NCBI GenBank assembly: GCA_041890515.1
Contig: JASDWX010000046.1
Location: 12,724-76,723 of the forward strand
Origin: Colwellia_A sp041890515
GTDB lineage: Bacteria; Pseudomonadota; Gammaproteobacteria; Enterobacterales; Alteromonadaceae
Length of the DNA: 64,000 bases
Direction: 5' to 3'
Each line of letters opens with the position of its first letter. Position 1 is the stretch's first letter. Shown piece by piece: positions 24,871 through 33,600 of this stretch. Both the position numbers and the translations under genes were made by a program. The notes beneath the pieces were generated by a model. That model did no database searches, had not been told where the DNA came from, and saw only the letters and a program-made list of their open reading frames with translations.

Positions 24871-24894
24871 AAAACCGAGCGATGCTCGGTTTTT
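24871..24894. terminator. Terminator after mshA, shared with the convergent ligase gene
   Basis: ACCGAGC / GCTCGGT seven-base stem with a three-base GAT loop, flanked by AAAA before and TTTT after, so it can act in both directions. Confidence 0.88.
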
Positions 24895-26578
24895 AGTTTT
24901 TAATATCATTAAATTTTAAGTTCTCTCCCCAATTATCAATAAGTGGAAAGGTGTTTTTTGCTTCACTGAGTACTTCTTGATATTGTTCTAACTTCTCTAA
25001 TATCCTTAAACAAAGTAGTACATTCGAATAGACACTTGGGCGAGGTTTAAAACGCACGCGAATAAGCCCCCAATCGATGAACTGTTGTAATTTACCCGTA
25101 TTCTTTTCTTTGATTCCTGTTATTAATAAGTGGTTATATATATTAGCGTCAAATCGACTTTGCCAAGCTAAAGGGTTATTAATTTTTTGAAATGATTTTA
25201 TAGCTTGGTGACTATTCTTTTCATATGCTGTAATGATTAGTCCTGTTTGTAAAGTGGTGACTAAAAAAGGTAGGAAGATAACAGGTAATAAAACCGCAAA
25301 AAAACGTAGTAAAAAGGTTTTGTTGAATGAAATTTTATTTTTATCACCACTACTTTGAATATCCGTAAACCAAAGTAAAATAATAAAAACAAACCAGTGG
25401 CTAATAGACGTATAAAAAGGAAACTCTAATTGGCTGTGCAGCAATAAAGGAGTAATTAAACCTAAGATCGCGAGGCGTTTAGCTGAATTTTTATCAATCT
25501 TTAGCCAGCTACTCATATAAGCGATAAAGAAAAAAATCATACCAAGAAATGCAACTATTCCGCCTTCACTTACCCAATATAAAACTTCATTGTGTGGGTG
25601 TGATAACTTTAGTAAGGGTTGGTTAAGCTCAGGATTCTTTAATTTTAATTTGTTATTGAAATCTAGATAACTACGTTCAAAACCGCCATAGCCGAATCCA
25701 AATAATGGTTTATCTAATATCATCTTGAGCGATATTAGATAAATATCAGAACGAGCATTAATATTTGTCCCCTTCCTTTCAACTTGGTTACTAGGTTTGT
25801 CTTTTAGGCTAAGTTGGGCTAGAAATAAAGCAGATATTACGATTAATAATAATTTCGTAAATTGCTTTTTATTTGTCAAAAATACGTACGGCGTTATGAA
25901 TAATATTGCTATCAAAGCGGCTAAGTAACCGGTGCGTGAAAAAAGAGGAATAATCAAAAAGCTACTACTAAACAAGGTGAGGTAAAGAAGGATTCTTTTT
26001 AATGCAGAATATCTTTCACATTCGCCAATGGTGGCTAAATATAAACTCAAACTGATGCCTACTCCCATAAAGCTAGCCATTACATTTCTCTGTAAGAAGC
26101 TTCCGTGTGGCAATCCAATCTCTTGGTTATAGCTTCCCCAATCTCCAGTTTCTAAAATGAAATACTGAACTAAGCCGAAACTTGATTGTAGAGCAACAGC
26201 GATTAAGATCCACCACAAGATTTGTTGTGGGTTATTGGTTAACTCATCAAATTGATACAAGCAGAAGAGGAGAAGTAAACCACCAGCCAAACCAAGTAGG
26301 CGTGGAATAGCATGATCACTGAACTCACTGCCATAAAACATCGGTATACATAAACAAAAAAATCCTAATAGGCTATATAGGTGTAGTTTGCTTGTGACAA
26401 CTATTTTATTAAGTGTAATTTGCCATAGTCCTAATGAAATAAGAATGGTGGCGATTAACCAGCCAAATACATTGAAGGATAAATACAAACCCGTCCCGCC
26501 AGGGGTTTCTAACACAATGTGCATGGCGAAACAGAAGTATAAAATAAGAAAAAATCGAAAATAGGGGAATAGGGTCAC
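24893..26578 (-). CDS. O-antigen ligase / PglL-PilO-type O-oligosaccharyltransferase
   Basis: A 561-residue polytopic membrane protein (10 or more hydrophobic helices). The Wzy_C core includes FGFGYGGFERSYLDF and the periplasmic LSHPHNEVLYWVSEGG, where the conserved HNE lies. The C-terminal 130 residues (HQAIKSFQKINNPLAW; FKPRPSVYSNVLLCLRILE) fit the Wzy_C_2 extension that separates pilin/protein O-oligosaccharyltransferases from plain O-antigen ligases. It is transcribed against the msh genes between two MshA-type pilins, a placement expected for a pilin glycosylase. The start is GTG with no clear ribosome site. A WaaL-type ligase is the alternative. Confidence 0.75.
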   Translation of the reverse strand: MTLFPYFRFFLILYFCFAMHIVLETPGGTGLYLSFNVFGWLIATILISLGLWQITLNKIVVTSKLHLYSLLGFFCLCIPMFYGSEFSDHAIPRLLGLAGGLLLLFCLYQFDELTNNPQQILWWILIAVALQSSFGLVQYFILETGDWGSYNQEIGLPHGSFLQRNVMASFMGVGISLSLYLATIGECERYSALKRILLYLTLFSSSFLIIPLFSRTGYLAALIAILFITPYVFLTNKKQFTKLLLIVISALFLAQLSLKDKPSNQVERKGTNINARSDIYLISLKMILDKPLFGFGYGGFERSYLDFNNKLKLKNPELNQPLLKLSHPHNEVLYWVSEGGIVAFLGMIFFFIAYMSSWLKIDKNSAKRLAILGLITPLLLHSQLEFPFYTSISHWFVFIILLWFTDIQSSGDKNKISFNKTFLLRFFAVLLPVIFLPFLVTTLQTGLIITAYEKNSHQAIKSFQKINNPLAWQSRFDANIYNHLLITGIKEKNTGKLQQFIDWGLIRVRFKPRPSVYSNVLLCLRILEKLEQYQEVLSEAKNTFPLIDNWGENLKFNDIKN

Positions 26579-26686
26579 GGTAATTTAAATAAAGCGAAAT
26601 AGTAACCAAAGAGTAAAGTGCTTCATCTGTATTTACAATATTTAATCGGCAGATTGCGTGTTAGTTATAGGTTATATTTTTATAGG

Positions 26687-26711
26687 TATATGCTATATGC
26701 TATATGCTATA
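26687..26711 (+). repeat. 7-base tandem repeat (TATATGC) upstream of the second MshA-type pilin
   Basis: Three perfect TATATGC units plus four further matching bases, located about 50-70 bases before the pilin ATG, i.e. in the expected promoter region. Confidence 0.8.
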
Positions 26712-26759
26712 GTTATTAAATAGTAAATACATCGAAACTTAACTTGAAGTGAAGCACGC

Positions 26760-27272
26760 ATGAAGCCTGTTATAGCATTAAAAACATCGCAAAAAAATAA
26801 TAAAGGTTTTACACTTATTGAGTTGGTCGTGGTTATTGTAATTTTAGGTATTCTTGCCGCAACGGTAGTGCCAAAGTATGTAAGCATAACGGCTGAAGCA
26901 CATACGGCGACTTTGCAGGCCGTTAAGGGGTCGTTAGAAGGTGCATCGGCGCTTGTTTATAGTAAATCGATAGTTGCAGGAAATCAGAACCTTTCAAGCG
27001 GTGCTACCCCTACTCCAACTATAGAATTATCAGATGGGCCGTTAACTATTAATTACGGTTATCCAATTGTTGCAAACGATACTGATACTTATTGGCGCAG
27101 ACTTATTGATATTAGTGCTGAGTTTACAATAACTAATATTAATGGCGTTTTAATTATTTACCCAGCAGAATTAGAGGATATTGTATTTTCAACAGGGAGT
27201 TGTGCAATAACGTATAACAATTCAACAGGTGAAAATGAAAAACCAACAATTACATTATTTGAGTGTATATAA
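26760..27272 (+). CDS. Second MshA-type pilin
   Basis: A 170-residue prepilin: a 16-residue leader ending NNKG, then FTLIELVVVIVILGILAATV and the MshA-like stretch PKYVSITAEAHTATLQAVKGSL, close to the corresponding part of the broken mshA. Cysteines in GSCAITYN and at the C-terminus (LFECI) could form the pilin disulfide. Given the nonsense codon in mshA, this may be the working major pilin. It overlaps mshC by 38 bases. The upstream region holds a heptamer repeat. Confidence 0.8.
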   Translation: MKPVIALKTSQKNNKGFTLIELVVVIVILGILAATVVPKYVSITAEAHTATLQAVKGSLEGASALVYSKSIVAGNQNLSSGATPTPTIELSDGPLTINYGYPIVANDTDTYWRRLIDISAEFTITNINGVLIIYPAELEDIVFSTGSCAITYNNSTGENEKPTITLFECI

Positions 27273-27804
27273 TTTATTCTGCAACAATATTGAGAGATAT
27301 CGCTTGAATACCAATAAAACACCAATAAATCCTAAAATATTAATGAGTTCAAGAGGTTTTACAACAATCGAGTTAGTGGTTGTCATCATCATTATTGGTA
27401 TTCTCGCAGTGACTATTATCCCCAAAATGCAATCAACAGGTGGATACGAAGAAATAATCTATCAAGATGAAACCGTTACTAAACTGCGCAGTATCCAATT
27501 GCGTGCCATGCAAAATACCTCTGGTAGCGAGTGTCATGATGTATTAATTACTAGTGATAAACTGGGTATTCCAGGTGATAGCTGTACAAGCTTTGCTGAT
27601 AATACTTTGAACAGTACGACCATTGTTAAAATTATTGATCATGAAGTGGAGTTTGAATATGCAGGTGGCTCTTCGTTATTTCATTTTGATCATTTAGGTC
27701 GACCAGTCAATTGTGTTTCTCCTTGCGAAATTAGTATTGTTGGTGAAGAACAAACCCTTATTGTTGCCATAAACGATCAAGGTTATATTTATGCGAAAAA
27801 TTGA
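27235..27804 (+). CDS. mshC: MSHA minor pilin MshC
   Basis: A prepilin-like protein of about 189 residues with helix GFTTIELVVVIIIIGILAVTIIP, then the MshC features CHDVLITSDKLGIPGDSC and FDHLGRPVNCVSPCEI. The start is uncertain: ATG at 27235 follows AGGTG four bases away but gives a leader of about 40 residues; ATG at 27343 gives the short leader MSSRG but has no ribosome site. It overlaps mshD by 14 bases. Confidence 0.83.
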   Translation: MKNQQLHYLSVYNLFCNNIERYRLNTNKTPINPKILMSSRGFTTIELVVVIIIIGILAVTIIPKMQSTGGYEEIIYQDETVTKLRSIQLRAMQNTSGSECHDVLITSDKLGIPGDSCTSFADNTLNSTTIVKIIDHEVEFEYAGGSSLFHFDHLGRPVNCVSPCEISIVGEEQTLIVAINDQGYIYAKN

Positions 27805-28369
27805 TTTGATCAAATTTAAAAAAACAACTAAACAAACGGGTTTCACGTTAATTGAAATTATTGTCGGTATTGTTGTTTTATCTATTACCTATGCCGTGTT
27901 AACAACATTGATATATCCTTTAGCCAGCCAAAGTGCTGCGCAAGTGCATCAGATAAGGGCTGCTGAATTAGGCCAATCCATGATCAATGAAATTTTAGGC
28001 AAAGCCTTTGATGAAAACTCAGATATGTCTGGTGGTGCTTTGAGGTGCGGAGAAGTCTCTGCAGGACTTTGTACGACATCAGCGAATTTAAATGCTGACG
28101 GTAGTGAAGAACGTGGCGATTATAATGATGTCGATGATTACAATGCAATTCGTTTCACTGATGCTGAAATAGTCAACTCGCAAGGAAATAGTATTTCTGA
28201 TGTTTATGTGGGTTTTTCTATGAATGTTACTGTGATTTACGACAGTGATTACAGCGGCTCATATGAAGCAGGGGTTGATGATGAAAAAACAGCAAAATTA
28301 ATCACCATTACTGTGCGCAGCCCACAAAGTGATGATTACACTTTTTCGGTGTATAGGGTTAACTTCTAA
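27791..28369 (+). CDS. mshD: MSHA minor pilin MshD
   Basis: A 192-residue prepilin: leader ending KQTG, then FTLIEIIVGIVVLSITYAVL. QSAAQVHQIRAAELGQSMINEILGKAFDENS is the MshD signature region. Cysteine-bearing ALRCGEVSAGLC follows. The TAATG junction couples it to mshO. Confidence 0.88.
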   Translation: MRKIDLIKFKKTTKQTGFTLIEIIVGIVVLSITYAVLTTLIYPLASQSAAQVHQIRAAELGQSMINEILGKAFDENSDMSGGALRCGEVSAGLCTTSANLNADGSEERGDYNDVDDYNAIRFTDAEIVNSQGNSISDVYVGFSMNVTVIYDSDYSGSYEAGVDDEKTAKLITITVRSPQSDDYTFSVYRVNF

Positions 28370-29265
28370 TGCTTTTATATTTTCGCCGAATTTATAATAT
28401 TAAAAACAAATCTACTCATAGTGGGTATTCAAAAAATATAAGTTTTAAAATGTCTAATTGTATAATTGTAAAAGCAAAAGGTTTTACGTTAATTGAATTT
28501 ATAGTCGCCATGGTATTATTGGGTATACTCGCGGTAGGCGTAAGTAGCTTTTTACAATTTGGCGGTCAAATGTACGCTGATGCATCTGCACGCGATAAAA
28601 TATTGTCATCTGCCAGGTTTGCCATTGAAAGGTTAAACAGAGAACTTCGAAGTGCGTTGCCTAATAGTGCACGAATAACAACAAATTCATGTTTAGAGTT
28701 TATGCCGATCCAATCGAGCGCTATCTATGTTGATATCCCTGTTTCTCCTGACTCAGCAAGTGATCAAGTTACCATTGTGCCCGCTTCGACCACTGTTAGT
28801 AGTACAGATGTAGTAACCTTTAATGCTATCGTTTACCCTTTAAGGTCAAATGATGTCTACCTTTCGTCTAATCAGAAGTTTTACCCTATTGATAGTGCAA
28901 TTTATTCGACTACCCCTTCGATAGACCCACATGTTTTAACATTAGACAGTTCAGTACTCTTTGCTGAAGAATCAGCCACTAACCGTGTCTACTTTGTTGA
29001 TGACTCTGTGATGTATTGTATCGAAGGCAGCGATAACAATAATAGTTTGGTACGATACGATGTGACTAGTCATACTAGCACGGGCGAACCTGACAACTTA
29101 AACAATAGAGCTGTAATGGCAGAATATCTGAAAGATGATTCAGGATTTAGTACGGTTGGTGCTAATTTGCAGCGGAATGCGATTGTGTCGATTCGACTAT
29201 ATTTTACAAGGCAGTTCGAAGAGATTTTATTTGAGAATGAAATACAGGTGCCCAATGTTCCGTAG
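28369..29265 (+). CDS. mshO: MSHA minor pilin-like protein MshO
   Basis: A 298-residue prepilin-like protein with helix GFTLIEFIVAMVLLGILAVGV. Its ATG shares the last base of the mshD stop (TAATG) and AGGG lies 9 bases upstream, giving an unusually long 37-residue leader; an internal ATG at 28450 would give a ten-residue leader (MSNCIIVKAKG). The long extracellular part has ARFAIERLNRELRSALPNSARI and a NRVYFVDDSVMYCI segment typical of MshO/PilW-like proteins. Confidence 0.85.
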   Translation: MLLYFRRIYNIKNKSTHSGYSKNISFKMSNCIIVKAKGFTLIEFIVAMVLLGILAVGVSSFLQFGGQMYADASARDKILSSARFAIERLNRELRSALPNSARITTNSCLEFMPIQSSAIYVDIPVSPDSASDQVTIVPASTTVSSTDVVTFNAIVYPLRSNDVYLSSNQKFYPIDSAIYSTTPSIDPHVLTLDSSVLFAEESATNRVYFVDDSVMYCIEGSDNNNSLVRYDVTSHTSTGEPDNLNNRAVMAEYLKDDSGFSTVGANLQRNAIVSIRLYFTRQFEEILFENEIQVPNVP

Positions 29266-29725
29266 CCATGTTTATAAGTATAACCAAGTCAATAGATATA
29301 AACATGACTTAAATCAAATCAATACCAAGCAAAAAGGTAGTGCTATTGTTATCGCTATTTTTGTTATTGTGGTGATGGCGTTACTTGGAGCAGGATTAGT
29401 AAAAATATTATCATCAAGTGCTGAATCTGTAGCTTATGAAGTGATAGGTACCCGTGCTTATGCAGCAGCACAGACTGGAGCTCAATGGCAATTACTTGAG
29501 GTTTTTCCGCATGACACAGGCACAAGAACAGCGTGCCAAAGTACGATAACGGAACCTGATTTTTCGAATGTCGAAGGCTTAAAAGACTGCACTGCAACAG
29601 TAACCTGTAATGATGACGGGGAATTTGATGGTACAACATACTATATTATTACAAGTACTGGCCAATGTTCCATTGGCGGTGTTATCACATCCCGAACCGT
29701 CGAAATAGAAGCAAGAAGCCTATAA
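29255..29725 (+). CDS. mshP: MSHA biogenesis protein MshP
   Basis: A 156-residue PilX-like protein. The ATG at 29255 has AGGTG upstream and overlaps mshO by 11 bases. A basic leader of 30-odd residues precedes KGSAIVIAIFVIVVMALLGAGL, then AYAAAQTGAQWQLLEVFP and a cysteine-bearing C-terminal part. The longer reading frame back to 29135 lies wholly within mshO and is not needed. Confidence 0.83.
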   Translation: MFRSHVYKYNQVNRYKHDLNQINTKQKGSAIVIAIFVIVVMALLGAGLVKILSSSAESVAYEVIGTRAYAAAQTGAQWQLLEVFPHDTGTRTACQSTITEPDFSNVEGLKDCTATVTCNDDGEFDGTTYYIITSTGQCSIGGVITSRTVEIEARSL

Positions 29726-29844
29726 CAATTTTATTGAAGTATAGTAAGTATTAAGTGTTGGGATTTTTTACAGTTCGCTATTTATTCTAAGTATGCCCCC
29801 CTCGCAAATCATTTACCTGGTTGTTTTATTGTGTTTTTTATTTT

Positions 29845-29860
29845 TGGCGCAAATTATGCA
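29845..29860 (+). promoter_or_regulatory. sigma-54 (RpoN) type promoter of the second PEP-CTERM gene
   Basis: TGGCGCAAATTATGCA has the -24 GG and -12 GC at the required 12-base distance and matches TGGCACG-N4-TTGCW at 13 of 16 positions (the N positions counted as matches). Transcription would begin near 29872, about 30 bases before the ATG. It resembles the element at 750-765 before the first PEP-CTERM gene. Confidence 0.6.
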
Positions 29861-29903
29861 TAACTACTCGTATACTAAAGTTTTTCATTAATTGAGAATT
29901 ATA

Positions 29904-30467
29904 ATGATTAAATATTCTTTTAAATTAGCAACGATCCTGTTTTTATTTTTATCAACTGTTGCTCATGCGGGTTTGATAACGGATCTTACAGAAAATAATT
30001 ACATCACTATTGATGAATTAGATTGGGCTTGGGCTTCTACCGTTAATGTTGAATTTCATACTAAATCAGGTAATACATTATCTGGACCTGGTGATAACTT
30101 TGGTTGGAGATACGCAACGACCAGTGAGTTGGATGCTTTTAAATTTGCTCACGAAGCCGCAAAAGAACTTCTTACACTACGTGATGATGATGAAGAAATC
30201 ACGGGTTATAAACATGCATTAAGTTTTTGGAACGATAAAATTGACGAGCTTGAGTTAGTAACGCCCTTTTTCTTTACAATGACTAATGATATAGACGATT
30301 TCAATAATGGTCTCATTAATAGTACAGTCGGAGTGAATGAGGCAGAGTTTGACTATTTAACGTTCTACGTGCGCAATACTCCCGCACAAGTACCAGAGCC
30401 ATCTACACTGATGATATTCGCTATCGCACTTATCGCGTTATCAATGAAAAAACGCGCCATAAAATAA
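29904..30467 (+). CDS. PEP-CTERM sorting-domain protein inside the msh locus
   Basis: A 187-residue secreted protein. The start at 29904 gives MIKYSFKLATILFLFLSTVAHA as signal peptide; a TTG four codons earlier is possible but unnecessary. The mature part begins GLITDLTENNYITIDELDWAW and carries WRYATTSELDAF, a pattern seen in PEP-CTERM proteins of this group. The tail VPEPSTLMIFAIALIALSMKK is the exosortase signal. It lies between mshP and mshQ but has its own promoter and terminator, so it is probably not part of the pilus operon. No enzymatic motif is recognised. Confidence 0.85.
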   Translation: MIKYSFKLATILFLFLSTVAHAGLITDLTENNYITIDELDWAWASTVNVEFHTKSGNTLSGPGDNFGWRYATTSELDAFKFAHEAAKELLTLRDDDEEITGYKHALSFWNDKIDELELVTPFFFTMTNDIDDFNNGLINSTVGVNEAEFDYLTFYVRNTPAQVPEPSTLMIFAIALIALSMKKRAIK

Positions 30468-30497
30468 TCTTGGTGCACCGTAAATAATACGCAAATT

Positions 30498-30521
30498 AGC
30501 CTCGCCATTGCGGGGCTTTTT
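30498..30521 (+). terminator. Terminator of the second PEP-CTERM gene
   Basis: AGCCTCGC / GCGGGGCT eight-base stem (one T-G pair), loop CATT, then TTTTAT. Confidence 0.8.
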
Positions 30522-30673
30522 ATTACCCCTAACATATCTACGTACGTTAACTTTGATAAGAATTTATCTAAATTATATGTTTGATAAAAACAAGTCCTTA
30601 CTTGTGATCATTAATACTTAGGAGTAACTTTAGTATACTAATAAATCTTTATTTTTCACTAGGAAATTTTGCA

Positions 30674-33600
30674 ATGTTGTCTCGTGTTATTTCTATCTTT
30701 TTATGTCTAACAATTTTTGCTTTACCTGTTTATGCAGCAGAGTGCCTTGATATTTTTCCTACCCTTTCGCAAAACTATGGCCCTAAGCTTAATCTACCTG
30801 ATTTTAAATATTCATCTGAAAATGACGGTAATAAAACAGGAAGTAATCTAGCGTTAACTAGCGGTCAGTATAGGGATGTAAAAGTTGAAGGTGGTTCCGT
30901 TTACTTTACTGAGCTCAACGCCGAATATCGTTTTAAAAAAATTGAATTAAAAGATGGAGCTACCGCACAATTTGTTCCGGGCGATTACTGGGTTAAAGAA
31001 TTTAAGTTTAAAGATAACTCAATACTTACTGTGAATGGGAGCGGCACAGTTCGTATTTATGTTGAGAAACTCGAAATCGAAAAAAATGTTCACATTAATG
31101 ATGCAAATGGACAATTAATTTTTATCAGTTATAAAGATATAGATGATGTTGACGACGCGTTAAGTTTTACTGGTGTCATGTATGCAGATGAGGAGATTAA
31201 ATTTGATAAAAATGCAATTATTCGAGGGAGTATCACAGCTGAAAATGTAAATTTAGGGAATACACTATCTGAAACATATCAAGAAAGTAGTATTACTGAC
31301 GCTGATTTTAATGGCATGTGTGCCTCTGCCATATTACCCATTGTTGATTATCGTTTTGATGAATGTACATATACGGGTTCAGGATCTGAAGTTATAGATC
31401 AAACCGGAAACTATAATGCGGGTATCAATGGCATATATGAATCAGCAGTTGAAGCACAAATAAATTATTCGCTTGATCTTTCAGCGCCAAGTTATGAGGA
31501 TTGGTTAACAGTACCTAGCGGTGTTATTGACGGCCTTAATGATTTAACGTTATCTGTGTGGGTCAATGTTGCTAATGGCCATAGCCAACAAGAAATATTT
31601 CATGCATTAGGAAGTAGTACGAGTGATGATGAGTTCGAGGTATACCTTAGCAATGAAAGTGATGTATATGTAAAGGTGCAGAATGTAGGAACCATATTAG
31701 ATGGTAGCATAACCATCGCTAATGGTATGTGGCACCATATTTTGGTAACACGTACCAGTGACCAAGTCTGTTTGTACGTAGATAATCAATTTCAAGATTG
31801 TGATACTGGAGTTGGCAGCGGGCAATTATCGGTACCCTCGTCAAACGCGATAGTTATAGGGCAGGAGCAAGATAGTTTTGGCGGTTTATTTGATTCAGGA
31901 CAAAGCTTTGAAGGTCTAATGGATGAATTTAAGATTTATGACCAAGTACTTTCATCCACTGAAATAACGAGTTTATATACCAATGAATTCGCTAACAATA
32001 ATTATGATGGTACAAGCCGTGATGCGGTACGTTGTAATTTTGAACCCATCGCAAAATATAATTTAGAAGCAAGTACTTGGAGCGGTAGCAATTCAATATT
32101 AGATAGCTCTGGGAGTAATTTTCATGCGAGCCCTGTAGGAAATATATCATCAACGCTCCTTGATCCTATTTCATGTCAAGCCGTTGATATACCAAATAAT
32201 AATAATCTGGCTACACGTGATGCTATAGATACGGGTGTTGATGTCAATACATTAGGTGATCAAGGTAGTATAGCTTTTTGGTATCGAAGTAATGACGAAT
32301 GGGATGGACCATCTTCTGCAAAGGTATTATTTGACGCATCAGCAAGCTCTGACGCTCAGTTTTTGATGTATATTTGGCCTGGAGGTTACTTAGAGTTTGA
32401 AGCTTCAGATCCTTATGGAAATAGGATAGAACGATACACAGATCAATCTTCAATTGCTGCCAATACTTGGGTACATATTGTTGTTACTTGGAATGCAAAG
32501 AGTGATGATATTAAGATTTATGTTAATGGGGTAAGTAATACTGTTACCCCTTATTTGGGAAACACACTAACACAAGGGTTAAATTTAAGCCTAGATACAT
32601 TGTACTTTGGTGATAATAACAGCACAACTGAGTCAGAGCTTGGCGGTTCAGCAGATGGTTCAATAGATGAAATAAACCTATTTAGTCATGTGCTTACACA
32701 AACTGAAGTCAATGCTATTTATGCTGAAACTCCCCCCTGTGAAACCATTCATCATTTCGAAATAAATCATGATGCCCAAGGACTAACCTGTATTGTCGAG
32801 CCATTGACCATAAAAGCATGTGTAGATGAAAATTGCACAGGAACTATGACGACACCTACTGATATTCAAATATTTGCGAACGGTGTCTTGAAAAAAACGG
32901 TTACAATAACAGGAGAAACAGAAACGAGTTTTAATCATTTAGTGGCAGAAACTATTACGCTAAGCTCAGATCAAAGTTATACCTGTAAAAATGGTAGCGA
33001 TACCAACTGCAACATAAGCTTTGCTAATGCGGGTTTTTTACTAGACGTGAATACAGGAGCTGATGTTCCATCGTGTGAAAGTGTGGACTTCGAAATCAAA
33101 GCCGTTAAGCTGAGTGATTCAGGTGTTAGCTGTGCTCCTGCTTTTACTGGCAGCCAAGACTTAAATTTTATTTTTAGTTACTCTAATCCTACTTCAGGAA
33201 CAAAATCACCCTTAATTAACAATGCCAATATGGCTACTTCAGGCCAAAGTCAAACGCGCAGTATTATCTTTGATGCAACGGGTAAAGCGACGCTACCTGT
33301 TGAATACGCCGATGCTGGCATCTTGACATTTACGCTCAGCGAGAATGTTTCATCGGGCGTGTCTAGTGCTACGATTAATAAAGACTTCATCCCAGCAAAA
33401 ATTGTTTTAACGGCGTATAAATTAGATAACACACTTTTAAATAATGTGACGCCTGACGTTAATCCAAAACAGGTTGCAGCAGACAGTTTTAAATTTAATT
33501 ATAGTGGGCAATGCAATGACAACACTGAAACATCTAACTATATACCTCAATCATCGAGCGCTATAGCGTTAGCCGTTAGGCATGTTTTACCTTCATCAAT

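Noticed and set aside
29135..29254. Longer N-terminus for MshP
   Set aside because: It lies wholly inside mshO; ATG 29255 has a ribosome site and the right distance to the helix.
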